Below, one piece after another: positions 7,832-16,840 of a stretch of DNA of 64,000 nucleotides. The DNA comes from Novosphingobium rosa NBRC 15208 (GTDB taxonomy: Bacteria > Pseudomonadota > Alphaproteobacteria > Sphingomonadales > Sphingomonadaceae): positions 37,924 through 101,923 of the forward strand of contig NZ_BCZE01000028.1 in assembly GCF_001598555.1 (NCBI RefSeq), written 5' to 3'. Every line of letters starts with the position of its first letter. The first letter of the stretch is position 1. The position numbers and the translations under genes are program-made. The notes under the pieces were generated by a model that was not told the DNA's origin, did no database searches, and saw only the letters and a program-made list of their open reading frames with translations.

Positions 7832-8838
7832 CCGTCACCGTCGCGATCAAGGCCCTGAACGAGGAAGCCCATATCGCCGCCGCGCTGGACAGCGCCTTGG
7901 CCGAAGTGGCGCCTTTGGGCGGCCATGTCGTGCTGGGCGACAGCGGATCGCGCGATGGCACGATCCCCACCGCCCAAAGCTATCCCCGCGTCACCATCGT
8001 GCAACTGGCCGATCCCGCGCAGCGCTGCTGCGGCGCGGGGGCACAGCTGGCCTTTCAGGGCGCGCTGAAGGCCACCGACAGCGACGATTACCTCTATCTG
8101 CTCGATGGCGATATGGTGCTGCAGCCCGGCATGCTGGCGGCGGGCATCGCCTTCTTGCAAGACCATCCGCAGCATGCCGCCGTGGCCGGGCAGGTGATCG
8201 AGGCCAACACCCAGAGCATCGAGTTCGAGGCCCGCGCCCGCAATGACAAGGCCAAGCGCCGCGCGCTGGTCGAGGAGGTCGACCGGCTCGATTGCGGCGG
8301 GCTCTATCGCCTGAGCGCCTTGCGCGATCTGGGCTATTTCGCCGACCGCAACCTGCATGCCTTCGAGGAGTTCGATCTGGGCGCACGGCTGACAGCCAGG
8401 GGCTGGAAGCTGGCGCGCATCGACGTGCCCGGCGTGCGCCACCACGGCCATGACATGGGCGGGTTGCCGCTGATCTGGAAGCGCATCACCAGCGGCTATG
8501 CCGGGGGCACCGGCGAGGTGGTACGCGCCGCGATGGAGCAAGGCCGCCTGCCCGAGATGCTGCGCGGCTTCTCGCATCTGCGCCATGCCATCATGGTGGT
8601 GGGCTGGTGGGCTTTCCTGCTGCTCAGCCTGCTGGCGGGCTGGTGGTGGCTGTTGCTCTTCGCTTTGGCGGCCCCTGTGGCGTTTCTGGGCGCGCGCCGC
8701 CGCAGCCTGCGCCACGGAATCTATTCGGTGGCGACCTGGAACATGCATGCCATCGGTCTGCTGCAAGGGCTGGGGCGCAAACGCGTGCCCCCGCGCCAGC
8801 CGCTCGATATGGTGGTGCTTCAGGACGGTGCTGCGTGA
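7828..8838 (+). CDS. glycosyltransferase family 2
   Basis: 336 residues. The N-terminal GT-A domain has VAIKALNEEAHIAAAL at the start, GDSGSRDGT (about residue 38) and the metal-binding LLDGDMVL (about residue 91). EEFDLGARLTARGWKLARID supplies the acceptor-side acidic residues. A hydrophobic region near residues 254-292 suggests membrane anchoring at the C-terminal end. Probably an inverting sugar transferase of the repeat-unit pathway, coupled by 4-bp overlaps to the GT4 gene upstream and the flippase downstream. Sugar specificity cannot be inferred. Confidence 0.9.
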   Translation: MTVTVAIKALNEEAHIAAALDSALAEVAPLGGHVVLGDSGSRDGTIPTAQSYPRVTIVQLADPAQRCCGAGAQLAFQGALKATDSDDYLYLLDGDMVLQPGMLAAGIAFLQDHPQHAAVAGQVIEANTQSIEFEARARNDKAKRRALVEEVDRLDCGGLYRLSALRDLGYFADRNLHAFEEFDLGARLTARGWKLARIDVPGVRHHGHDMGGLPLIWKRITSGYAGGTGEVVRAAMEQGRLPEMLRGFSHLRHAIMVVGWWAFLLLSLLAGWWWLLLFALAAPVAFLGARRRSLRHGIYSVATWNMHAIGLLQGLGRKRVPPRQPLDMVVLQDGAA

Positions 8839-10166
8839 AGGGATTCACCGGCAAGATGGCGTGGACGGTGGGGGGCTTCTTCGCCTCCTCGGGTCTGCGT
8901 TTCATCCTCAACATCATCCTCTCGCGGCTGCTCGCGCCGGACATCATGGGGGTGATGGTGGTGGTCAACGCCGTGCGGCTGGGGATCGAGCTGCTGACCG
9001 ATGTGGGCATCGAGCAGAACATCATCCACCACCCCGACGGCCTGACCCGCCCCTTCCGCGACACCGCCTGGACGATGCAGGTGATGCGCGGCGTGTTCCT
9101 GAGCGCGCTGTTCGCGCTGGCCGCGCCCTTTCTGGCCGAGGCCTATCATATCGATGTGCGCATCTTCCTGCTGGCGGCCTGCTCGCCTTTTCTGGGGGGG
9201 CTGCATTCCACCGCGGTCTTCGTGCTGGTCAAGCAGATGGAGGTGCGCCGCCGCAACCAGTTCGAGATCGGCAGCGAGGCGCTGGCCTTCGCCGTCTCGG
9301 TGGCGCTGGCATGGAGCCTGCGCTCGGTCTGGGCGCCGGCAATGGCGCTGGTGGCCAGCGTGGCGATCCGCTCGGCGCTCAGCTATCTGCTGCCCGAGGC
9401 GCGGCAGAGCTTCCGCCACGATCCCGAAATCCGCCGCCGCATCGTGCATTTCGGCAAATGGATCATGGTCACCTCGCTGGTGATGTATGCCGCCACCAAT
9501 CTGGACCGGCTCTATCTGGGCCGCGCGGTGCCCATCGCGCTGGTGGGCATCTATGGCATCGCCCGCGCCATCGCCGATCTGCCCACCACGCTGGCCCGCC
9601 GCCTGAGCTATCAGATCATCTTCCCCGCCATTGTCGCCGCGCGCAACGGGGAAGCCGAAGGCGTGGAGCATCATATGGCGCGTTCGCGGCTGGTCTTCGT
9701 GCTGGGCGTCTGCGGCGCGCTGGCGGTGGGGGCGGGGATCGGCGACTGGCTGATCAGTTTGCTCTATGACCATCGCTATGCTTCGGCAGGGTGGATTCTG
9801 GGCGTGCTGCTGATCGGCGGGGTGTTCGCCGTGCTCTCCAACCTCAATGAGGCGCTGCTGCTGGGGGTAGGGCGGCCCGCGCTCAGCAGCTACGCCAATG
9901 CCGCGCGCTTTGTCACCATGGCGCTGCTGCTGCCGCTGGGGCTGCACTATGGCGGCTTTCCCGGCGCGGTGATGGCCATCGCCTTCGTGGAGATTTGCCA
10001 ATATGCCTATATTTCGGCAGGGCTGCTGCGCATGAGGCTGGGCTACTGGCGACAGGACGCCATGGCGCTGGCCACGGCACTCATCATGCTTGGCGGGGTT
10101 TGCGCCCTGCGTTCCGCCTTGGGTCTTGGGACCTCCTTCGCACCGATCCGGGGGCTTTTGCCATGA
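8835..10166 (+). CDS. lipopolysaccharide/exopolysaccharide flippase (Wzx/PST family)
   Basis: 443 residues, about 12 predicted membrane helices, typical of oligosaccharide flippases (MOP superfamily) that turn undecaprenyl-linked repeat units to the periplasm. It starts VKGFTGKMAWTVGGFFASSG, and the SGLRFILNIILSRLLAPDIM pattern (helix 1 and loop) is typical of WzxC/PST members. The GTG start at 8835 overlaps the GT2 stop (GTGA); the frame is open far upstream but that part shadows the GT2 gene. A later ATG at 8857 is possible. It is coupled to the next glycosyltransferase by another 4-bp overlap. Confidence 0.88.
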   Translation: MKGFTGKMAWTVGGFFASSGLRFILNIILSRLLAPDIMGVMVVVNAVRLGIELLTDVGIEQNIIHHPDGLTRPFRDTAWTMQVMRGVFLSALFALAAPFLAEAYHIDVRIFLLAACSPFLGGLHSTAVFVLVKQMEVRRRNQFEIGSEALAFAVSVALAWSLRSVWAPAMALVASVAIRSALSYLLPEARQSFRHDPEIRRRIVHFGKWIMVTSLVMYAATNLDRLYLGRAVPIALVGIYGIARAIADLPTTLARRLSYQIIFPAIVAARNGEAEGVEHHMARSRLVFVLGVCGALAVGAGIGDWLISLLYDHRYASAGWILGVLLIGGVFAVLSNLNEALLLGVGRPALSSYANAARFVTMALLLPLGLHYGGFPGAVMAIAFVEICQYAYISAGLLRMRLGYWRQDAMALATALIMLGGVCALRSALGLGTSFAPIRGLLP

Positions 10167-11341
10167 CTCGCCTGCTTATCGTCCAATATGCCGGAGATTA
10201 CCGCGAGGCCCGCCAGCGCATCATGCAGGACGGCAGCGAAATCTATTACGGCCACAGCTATGTGCTGGATCAACTGAACCATCTGGCCGCGCGCCATGGC
10301 GAGGCGGCCTTCCTGTGCTGCCTCGCCCCACATTACGTGGAAAAGCTGGAAGGCGGGGTGACGCTGATGGGCGCCGCCGCCGGGCGCCGCAAGGACATCG
10401 ATCCCGCCCCGGTGATCCGCATGATCGAGGAGTACGATCCCACCCATCTGATCGTGCACGGGCCGCTCAACGCCCTGCTGCGCCACGGGTTGAAGCGCAA
10501 CCGTCCGCTGGGCTGCATTCTGGCCGACAGCTTCAACATGCATCCGCTGGACCGCTGGCTGCGCTTCGGGCGGCTGCCGGGGCTGCTCAACGATCCGCGC
10601 GTCTCGCTGGTGGCCAACCACGGGGTCAATTCCTCGCGCTCGCTGGTGAAGCTGGGGGTCGAGGCCGAGAAGGTCATCCCCTGGGACTATCCGCAAATGC
10701 GCCGCCCCGAAAACTGGCCGGTGAAGGCGGCGCCCACGCAGGGCCAGCTTGATCTGCTCTATGTCGGCTCGATCGGGCGCAAGAAGGGCGTGGGCGATGT
10801 GATCGACGCGCTGGCCCTGCTCAAGCACCGCCCCGAGATCGTGCTGAAGATCGCCGGCGCCGGGCAACGTGAGAAGTTCGAGGCGCGCGCGCGGAAAATG
10901 GGTGTGGCCGACCGGGTGGAGTTCCTCGGCCTCGTCCCCAATGGCAGGATCATGGAGATGATGCATGCCAGCGCCGCGGTGATCGTCCCCAGCCGCCATG
11001 CCTTCCCCGAGGGCCTGCCGCTGACGCTGTATGAGGCGCTGGCCTCGCGCACGCCGGTGATCGCCTCGGACCATCCGATGTTTTCCGGCCATCTGGAGCA
11101 TGGGCAAAGCGCGCTGGTCTTCCCAGCGGGCCAGCCGCGCGCTCTGGCGGATCGCATCGAGACGCTGCTTTCCGATCCGGCGCTTTACGCCCGCATCTCG
11201 GAAGGATCGGCGCAGGCGTGGCAGCGCATGCAGATCCCCGTCCGCTGGGGCGAGATGGTCGACCGCTGGGTCAGCGACACCGCCGAGGACCGCGCCTGGC
11301 TTTCCGGCCATACGCTGGCCCATGATCCCCTTCATGCCTGA
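10163..11341 (+). CDS. glycosyltransferase family 4
   Basis: 392 residues. The N-terminal half (MTRLLIVQYAGDYREARQRI) is an acceptor-binding Rossmann domain. The C-terminal half begins at LDLLYVGSIGRKKGVGDVID (about residue 196) and ends with the EGLPLTLYEALASRTPVIAS segment, which has the conserved E-x7-E of GT4. The start is set by the ATGA overlap with the flippase stop. A partner of the other transferases in making the repeat unit; specificity is unknown. The ACP gene follows after 13 bp. Confidence 0.88.
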   Translation: MTRLLIVQYAGDYREARQRIMQDGSEIYYGHSYVLDQLNHLAARHGEAAFLCCLAPHYVEKLEGGVTLMGAAAGRRKDIDPAPVIRMIEEYDPTHLIVHGPLNALLRHGLKRNRPLGCILADSFNMHPLDRWLRFGRLPGLLNDPRVSLVANHGVNSSRSLVKLGVEAEKVIPWDYPQMRRPENWPVKAAPTQGQLDLLYVGSIGRKKGVGDVIDALALLKHRPEIVLKIAGAGQREKFEARARKMGVADRVEFLGLVPNGRIMEMMHASAAVIVPSRHAFPEGLPLTLYEALASRTPVIASDHPMFSGHLEHGQSALVFPAGQPRALADRIETLLSDPALYARISEGSAQAWQRMQIPVRWGEMVDRWVSDTAEDRAWLSGHTLAHDPLHA

Positions 11342-11354
11342 AAGAGAACCATTG

Positions 11355-11588
11355 ATGGAACGCGCCGAAGTCATTGAACGCCTGATGGATGTCCTTGCCG
11401 AAACCTTCGACGAGGATGACATCGCCTACAGCGACGAGTTGACCGCCGCCGATGTGCCGGGCTGGGATTCGCTCAGCAACATCCGCCTGATGGTGGCGGT
11501 GGAGCAGGAGTTTGGCCGCAAGCTGTCGATCGGCGAGTGGCAGGGGCTGAAAAAGCTGGGCGATCTGGTCGCCCTGCTGACGGCCTGA
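11355..11588 (+). CDS. acyl carrier protein
   Basis: 77 residues, acidic, four-helix ACP. The phosphopantetheine attachment site is Ser39 in GWDSLSN, with the usual acidic helix II following (IRLMVAVEQEFG). It is not the fatty-acid-synthesis AcpP, because it sits between a glycosyltransferase and an MBOAT acyltransferase (20-bp gap). It most likely carries an acyl or glyceryl group for polysaccharide modification, and the FkbH-like protein at 26322 is its plausible loading enzyme. A start at 11334 (seven extra residues) would overlap the upstream stop; 11355 is preferred for length and AAGAGA upstream. Confidence 0.9.
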   Translation: MERAEVIERLMDVLAETFDEDDIAYSDELTAADVPGWDSLSNIRLMVAVEQEFGRKLSIGEWQGLKKLGDLVALLTA

Positions 11589-11608
11589 TTTTCAGCAGAC
11601 AGCCCTGA

Positions 11609-13144
11609 ATGGCCTTCAACTCCTACGCTTTTGCCCTGTGCTTCCTGCCGCTGGTCTGGCTGGGCTGGTGGCTGGCCGGGCGCTTGGCAGGGCAGCGCGG
11701 GCGGCTGAGCGTGATCGTGGCCGCCGGGCTTGGCTTTTACGCCATGGCCAGCGCCTGGGCGCTGCCGGTGCTGCTGGCTTCGCTGGCGGGCAATTTCGCC
11801 ATCGCCCGGCTGATCGTGGCCAGCGAGGGCAAGACACGCCATCGCTGGCTGGTGCTGGGGGTGGGCGCCAATGTGCTGGCGCTGCTGGTGTTCAAGTTCA
11901 CCGGCTTTCTGGGCGTCAATCTGGGCTGGCTGATGGGGCGGCCCCCGCTGTGGCGCGATCTGGCGCTGCCGCTGGGGATTTCCTTCTTCACCTTCCAGCA
12001 GATCTCGCTGCTGGTCGATCTGGCGCGCGGGGTGGTGCGCGAGGTGCGGGCGCTCACCTATCTCGCCTCGATCCTGTTCTTCCCCTATCTTATCTCCGGC
12101 CCGATCACCTATTTCCGCGAATTTGCCCCCCAGATCGAGGCCGAGCCGCGCGAGACCGCGCGCGACGCCATGGCGGGAATCACCCTTTTCACCATCGGCC
12201 TGTTCAAGAAGGCGGTGCTGGCCGACACGATGGCGCTGTGGGTCGATCCGCTGTTCAGCGATGTGGCCGCCGGACACCGCCCGGTGGCGGCGCAGGCCTG
12301 GGCGATGGTGGTGGGCTTTCTGCTGCAGATGTATTTCGACTTTTCCGGCTATTCCGACATGGCGGCGGGCTGCGCGCGGCTGCTGGGGGTGAAGCTGCCG
12401 CTCAACTTCTACTCGCCGATGCGCGTCACCTCCATCGCAGACTGGTGGCGCCGCTGGCACATGAGCCTGGGCCGCTTCGTCAATGATTACCTGTTCCAGT
12501 CGCTGGCGCTGCCTTTCACGCGCTGGGCGGCGGCGCGCGGGATGGGGCGCTGGGGCGTAACAGGCTTTGGTGTGTTTCTGCCCACCGCGATCTCGATGTT
12601 CGTGATCGGCGCATGGCATGGCGGGGCGTGGACCTATATCGTGTTTGGCCTGCTGCATGCGCTGTACATGGTGGTGGCCGAGGTCTGGGCCTTTACCCAT
12701 AAGAAGAAGCGCGGTGCCCCGCCGCCCTCGCGGACGCAACTGCTACGCGGGCATGTGCTGACGATGCTGGCCGTGCTGATCGCGCTGGTGCCGTTCCGCG
12801 CACCGAATATGGCCAGCGCCTGCCTGCTGTGGAGCGCGATGACCGGCCTGGCCCATGGCAACTGGCTGGCATGGCCCGTGCTGGCGCCCGTCGGAGGCGC
12901 CGTGGTGGCGGGTGAACTGGTGGTGGCGCTGCTGATCGTCTACACTTTGCCCAACACCGCGCAATTGCTCGACCGGCTGGAGCCCTCGCTGCCTTTCGCC
13001 GGGGCCGCAAAGGTTTCGCGCGGGCTGCTGCCGTTGCGCTGGCGGGCCGGGCTGGCGTGGGGCCTGGCAATGGGGGCGATGTTGCTGCTGGGGCTGGCCT
13101 TTGTCAGCCGGGGCGGCAACAGCTTCGTCTATTTCGGATTTTGA
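11609..13144 (+). CDS. MBOAT family O-acyltransferase (AlgI-like)
   Basis: 511 residues with about 11 membrane helices. Family members transfer acyl groups across or within the inner membrane to polysaccharides (alginate AlgI, DltB). The conserved MBOAT histidines are His337 in GAWHGG and His350 in LLHALYM. SYLISGPITYF-like and MYFDFSGYSDMAAGCARLLG segments match AlgI/DltB closely. Its place between an ACP and an SGNH-like protein mirrors the known arrangement of MBOAT plus SGNH accessory, here with its own carrier protein. It probably O-acylates the polymer made by this locus. Confidence 0.92.
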   Translation: MAFNSYAFALCFLPLVWLGWWLAGRLAGQRGRLSVIVAAGLGFYAMASAWALPVLLASLAGNFAIARLIVASEGKTRHRWLVLGVGANVLALLVFKFTGFLGVNLGWLMGRPPLWRDLALPLGISFFTFQQISLLVDLARGVVREVRALTYLASILFFPYLISGPITYFREFAPQIEAEPRETARDAMAGITLFTIGLFKKAVLADTMALWVDPLFSDVAAGHRPVAAQAWAMVVGFLLQMYFDFSGYSDMAAGCARLLGVKLPLNFYSPMRVTSIADWWRRWHMSLGRFVNDYLFQSLALPFTRWAAARGMGRWGVTGFGVFLPTAISMFVIGAWHGGAWTYIVFGLLHALYMVVAEVWAFTHKKKRGAPPPSRTQLLRGHVLTMLAVLIALVPFRAPNMASACLLWSAMTGLAHGNWLAWPVLAPVGGAVVAGELVVALLIVYTLPNTAQLLDRLEPSLPFAGAAKVSRGLLPLRWRAGLAWGLAMGAMLLLGLAFVSRGGNSFVYFGF

Positions 13145-13150
13145 GCGCAG

Positions 13151-14239
13151 ATGATGGCCGAGATCACCCCGCCCGACCCGCAGACCACCGAAACCGGCAC
13201 GGCGCGCTATCTGCTGGGCATGGCGGTGGGCTTTGCGGTGCTGCTGGCGGTGCTGCTCGCCCTGCCCTTCAACCGCTACATCGCCGCCCAGCGCGCCGCT
13301 GGCAGCGAGATGTTCCACGCCCGCTGGGTCTATGAACGCATCCATTTCGACCCCGCCCCCATCGATGTGGCGATCATCGGCTCCTCGCGCATGGAATCAG
13401 GGATCAGCCCCAGCCTGTTGCAACAGTTGCTGAGCGCGAAGGCGGGCCGCACGGTGCATGTCGCCAATCTCTCCGTGGTGCAGGCCGGGCGCGACTACCA
13501 CGACCTGCTGGTGCATGATCTGCTGAACGCCCATCCGGAGGTCCGCCTGCTGGTGCTGGCCGACGATGGCTTCATGGTCTATTCGCACCCCATGTTTCAG
13601 GAGATGGCCAGCCCCGGCCAGATCGCCGCGGCCCCGCTGCTGGTGAACAAGTTCTACTTCACGAACCTGCTGGCGGTGCCCTATCGCAACCTGCTCAATG
13701 CGGCGGGGCAGGTCGCGCCCGGCTGGTTCGGCGTGGACCGCAACTTCCGGCCCGCCGCCTATCTGGGCACCGGCCTCGACCGCACGCTGGGCTATCGCCT
13801 GCCCGATGGCCACTGGCGCAACGGCAACGCCACCATGCCGCTGGCGCAGATGCAGGCGCGGGCGCAGGCCAATCTGGCCACGCAGAACCGCTTCACCATC
13901 TCGCACCTGCCTTTCCTGCCCGAGGAGATGCAGCTGGCGATCGACCATCATTACATGCAGTCCATCGCCGATCTGGCGCGGCAACGCCATGTGGCGCTGG
14001 CCTTTGTCGGCCTGCCCATGTTCGGGCCCGCCGATCTGCCGCGCAACCCCCGCTATTTCAGCCGCTTCGGCCCCGATTTCCTTCCGACCGCATGGCGCAA
14101 CGACGCCGCGCTCTATCAGGATGACACCCATCTCAACCGCGCCGGAGCCATCCTCGCCACACGCTACCTGGCAGACCAGCTGGCCGGGCTGATCCCTCCC
14201 GCGCGTCCCGCGACACAAGGAACCACCCATGGCCGATAA
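13151..14239 (+). CDS. SGNH-hydrolase-like protein (AlgX/DltD-type partner of MBOAT)
   Basis: 362 residues. One N-terminal membrane helix (about residues 18-40) is followed by a periplasmic domain. VAIIGSSRMESGI (about residue 75) carries the block-I Ser, and DDTHLNRAGA (about residue 325) carries the Asp-x-x-His pair expected in SGNH enzymes. It follows the MBOAT after 6 bp, and such proteins are the usual second acyltransfer component acting on the polymer outside the inner membrane. The start could be 13151 or 13154 (adjacent ATGs). It overlaps the next gene by 11 bp. No closer family name can be given. Confidence 0.75.
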   Translation: MMAEITPPDPQTTETGTARYLLGMAVGFAVLLAVLLALPFNRYIAAQRAAGSEMFHARWVYERIHFDPAPIDVAIIGSSRMESGISPSLLQQLLSAKAGRTVHVANLSVVQAGRDYHDLLVHDLLNAHPEVRLLVLADDGFMVYSHPMFQEMASPGQIAAAPLLVNKFYFTNLLAVPYRNLLNAAGQVAPGWFGVDRNFRPAAYLGTGLDRTLGYRLPDGHWRNGNATMPLAQMQARAQANLATQNRFTISHLPFLPEEMQLAIDHHYMQSIADLARQRHVALAFVGLPMFGPADLPRNPRYFSRFGPDFLPTAWRNDAALYQDDTHLNRAGAILATRYLADQLAGLIPPARPATQGTTHGR

Positions 14240-15410
14240 CAATTCGCCTCAGGTGGTCTTCGCCATCACCCACACCACGCCGGGCGGCCTGCGCGAAATA
14301 TGGCAGGATGTCGCCCATGGCCTAAGCGAACGCGGCTTCGCCACCGGCCTGCTGGGCCTCTACCCCCAGGCCGCCGGGGAAGCCGCAGAAGCCCAGCGCG
14401 ACGGCTGGCGGTTCATCGCCACCAGCCCCCTGCGCAACGCTGCGGCGGGTCTGACCCTGCTGGCCGCCACCATCGGGTGGCTGCGTCGCCACCGGCCGCA
14501 GGTGGTCATCACCGCCATGCCGCTGGCCAATGTGCTGTTCCCGCTGGCCGCCACGCTGGCCGGGGTGCGGACGAAGGTGGTGCTGTCGCATCACACCCCC
14601 TCCTTCACCTATCAGGGCGCGCTCAACCAGATCGACCGCTGGACGGGCTGTCTGCCCTGCGTGGCTGCCATCGTCAGCGTGTCGGACGCGGTGGGCGCCT
14701 CGTTTGAAAGCTGGCCCAAAGCCTATCGCACCAAACAGCGCACCATCCACAATGCCCTGCCCGAGGGCGTGGAGCGCATGGTCGATGCCATCGCCGCCGG
14801 TCCTGCCCGCAACAGCGCTACACAGGGCCTGATCGTGGCGGTGGGACGGCTCTCGCGCCAGAAGAACCATCCGCAGCTGATCCGCGCCATGGCGCTGCTG
14901 CCCAAGGCCCGGCTGGAGATCATCGGCGCGGGCGAGGATGAAGCCGAATTGCGCGCCCTGATCGGCGAGCTGAAACTGGCAGACCGCGTCTCCCTGCTGG
15001 GCCAGATGCCGCGCGAAGCGGCCTTGCGCCGCGCGGCTCGGGCCGATGTCTTCGCGCAGGTCAGCCTGTTCGAAGGGCACAGCCTGGCCCTGATCGAGGC
15101 CGCGCGCCTCGGCCTGCCGCTGGTGGTCTCGCAGGTGCCGGTGCAGATCGAGGGCGTCACCGGCGAGGATGGCCAGCTCTGCGGCCTCACCGTGCCGCTC
15201 GACGATCCGCAGGCGCTTGCCGATGCGCTGGGCAGCCTGCTCGGCGATCCCGCCACCCATCGCCTCTGGGCCGGGCGTTCGGCGCGGCTGGGCATGATGC
15301 GCGGCAGCAAGGCGCTGATCGACCGCTATGTGACGCTGCTGGGCGAGCATGCTATCACCCCGCACGAAGCCAGCACCGCGCAGGCCTTCAGGGAGGTCGC
15401 CAAGGCATGA
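14229..15410 (+). CDS. glycosyltransferase family 4
   Basis: 393 residues. The N-terminus VVFAITHTTPGGLREIW has the glycine-rich loop, and VAVGRLSRQKNHPQLIRAM (about residue 198) opens the donor domain. SLFEGHSLALIEAARLGLPL contains the E-x7-E. Overlaps the SGNH gene by 11 bp and the polymerase gene by 4 bp, so it belongs to the same transcript. The third GT4 of this locus; its sugar is unknown. Confidence 0.88.
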   Translation: MADNNSPQVVFAITHTTPGGLREIWQDVAHGLSERGFATGLLGLYPQAAGEAAEAQRDGWRFIATSPLRNAAAGLTLLAATIGWLRRHRPQVVITAMPLANVLFPLAATLAGVRTKVVLSHHTPSFTYQGALNQIDRWTGCLPCVAAIVSVSDAVGASFESWPKAYRTKQRTIHNALPEGVERMVDAIAAGPARNSATQGLIVAVGRLSRQKNHPQLIRAMALLPKARLEIIGAGEDEAELRALIGELKLADRVSLLGQMPREAALRRAARADVFAQVSLFEGHSLALIEAARLGLPLVVSQVPVQIEGVTGEDGQLCGLTVPLDDPQALADALGSLLGDPATHRLWAGRSARLGMMRGSKALIDRYVTLLGEHAITPHEASTAQAFREVAKA

Positions 15411-16741
15411 CCAGCATGATCGATCGCCCCCGCGCCAGCTTCGCCGCCCCCATCAAGGATTTCTGGCGGCTGCGCTGGGCCGCCTTCTGCCTCAGCGCCT
15501 TCCTGCTCTTCGAGATGATCGACATGAACGGGCTGATGGGCGGCGTGGGCGATCCGCATGCGGGCGATGGCAACAGCGTCAACCAGATCGTCGTCATCGG
15601 CCTGACAGGCATGATGGCGCTGTGCTGCTGGCGCCCCAGCCGGATGGACGCCAATCTGGCGATCCCTTGGCCGCTGCTGGGCATGTTCGCCTATTGCCTC
15701 TTCACGCTGTTATGGTCCGACGTGCCGCTGATCGGCTTTCGGCGACTGGTGCTGGCGGTGATGTCGATGTGGCTGCTGTTCCGCTGCGTGAACGAGCTGG
15801 GCTATGGCCGCACGCTGCTGTTCATCCGCTGGGTGTTCATCGCCCTGCTGGCCGCCAACTATCTGGCGGTGATGTTCAGCCCGCATGGCATCCATGGCTA
15901 TGTCTTCGGCGATGCCTCCACCGAGGCGGGCAGCTGGCGCGGCGCGATGATCCACAAGAACATCGCCGGGCCCGCCTGCGCGCTGACGGTGATGTTCTTC
16001 ATCTTCGACCGCCGCACCATGCCCGTGATGCTGCGCAATGCGGTGCTGGGGGCGGTGGTGGTGTTCCTGTGGTTCACCCAGTCCAAATCCTCGATGAGCA
16101 GCCTCGCCATCGCTTTGCTCGCCGGTTACTGCGTGCGCTTCCTGCGCATCAGCAAGGGGTCGCAGACGATGATCTATGTCGGTCTGGCGATCGCGCTGCT
16201 GCTGGCCATCGGCGGCGTGTTCTACAGCGACGCGCTGGAGCAGCTGGACGATCCCAACGCCTTCACCGGCCGCATGCAGATCTGGCTGGCACTGATCCTT
16301 TACACCAAACAGCACCTGTGGACGGGGGCCGGGTTCGCCTCCTTCTGGCAGGTGGGCACGGCCAGCCCGATCCTGCACCTGACCAGAGGCTGGGTCGCCG
16401 AGGAGGCGCCCGCCGGTCACAATGGCTATCTCGACCTGCTGGTGACCATCGGCCTGCCCGGAACCATTCTGGCGGTGCTGCTGCTGCTGCTGCTGCCCGC
16501 CCAGCGGCTGATGCTGGCGGAAAAGATGCCGCCCGAGAGCCGCTCGCTGCTGTTTGCCGTGATCGTCTTCTGCATCTGCAACAATTTCGCCGAAAGCGAG
16601 CTGATCGGCGGCATGCTGATCGACCAGATGTTCCTCTCGATCGTGCTGGCGCTGATCCCGCTGGCGATGGGAGAGCCGACCGTGGGGCGCAAGGGAACCC
16701 GGCTGCTCACCTATGCCGGGCCGCAAAGACACAGGACATAA
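15407..16741 (+). CDS. O-antigen ligase/polymerase family protein (Wzy/WaaL-like)
   Basis: 444 residues, about 11-12 membrane helices with a large periplasmic loop around residues 280-345 containing FTGRMQIW and GHNGYLDLLVTIGLPG. These are the typical Wzy_C signatures (the conserved His of the loop is in GHNGYL). It probably polymerises undecaprenyl-linked repeat units in the periplasm. It is the last gene of the run begun at 6719, joined by a 4-bp overlap to the GT4 upstream. Ligase and polymerase cannot be separated by sequence alone. Confidence 0.85.
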   Translation: MTSMIDRPRASFAAPIKDFWRLRWAAFCLSAFLLFEMIDMNGLMGGVGDPHAGDGNSVNQIVVIGLTGMMALCCWRPSRMDANLAIPWPLLGMFAYCLFTLLWSDVPLIGFRRLVLAVMSMWLLFRCVNELGYGRTLLFIRWVFIALLAANYLAVMFSPHGIHGYVFGDASTEAGSWRGAMIHKNIAGPACALTVMFFIFDRRTMPVMLRNAVLGAVVVFLWFTQSKSSMSSLAIALLAGYCVRFLRISKGSQTMIYVGLAIALLLAIGGVFYSDALEQLDDPNAFTGRMQIWLALILYTKQHLWTGAGFASFWQVGTASPILHLTRGWVAEEAPAGHNGYLDLLVTIGLPGTILAVLLLLLLPAQRLMLAEKMPPESRSLLFAVIVFCICNNFAESELIGGMLIDQMFLSIVLALIPLAMGEPTVGRKGTRLLTYAGPQRHRT

Positions 16742-16775
16742 AACGGGCCGGGCAGCGACGCCACCCGGCCCCGGA

Positions 16776-16834
16776 TTTTTGTTGCCGCATCGTTGGCGCG
16801 AAAAACCGGTTCCCACTTTTTCGCACGATGCTCT
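16776..16834 (-). repeat. 59-bp dispersed repeat, left copy of an inverted pair
   Basis: Reads from TTTTTGTTGCCGCATCG to TCGCACGATGCTCT and matches the reverse complement of 19846-19905, with an uninterrupted 37-nt identity and one small variable patch of 4 versus 5 nt. Internally it carries the partial palindrome GAAAAACCGGTTCCCACTTTTTC. It ends 6 bp before the stop of the minus-strand phosphoesterase. Similar AAAGTGGGAACCGG repeats are, to my knowledge, common in alphaproteobacterial intergenic regions. Confidence 0.85.
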
Positions 16835-16840
16835 GGCGCC

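Noticed and set aside
11100..11354. 85-residue N-terminal extension of the ACP
   Set aside because: It overlaps the C-terminal part of the glycosyltransferase in another frame and ACPs are about 77-80 residues.
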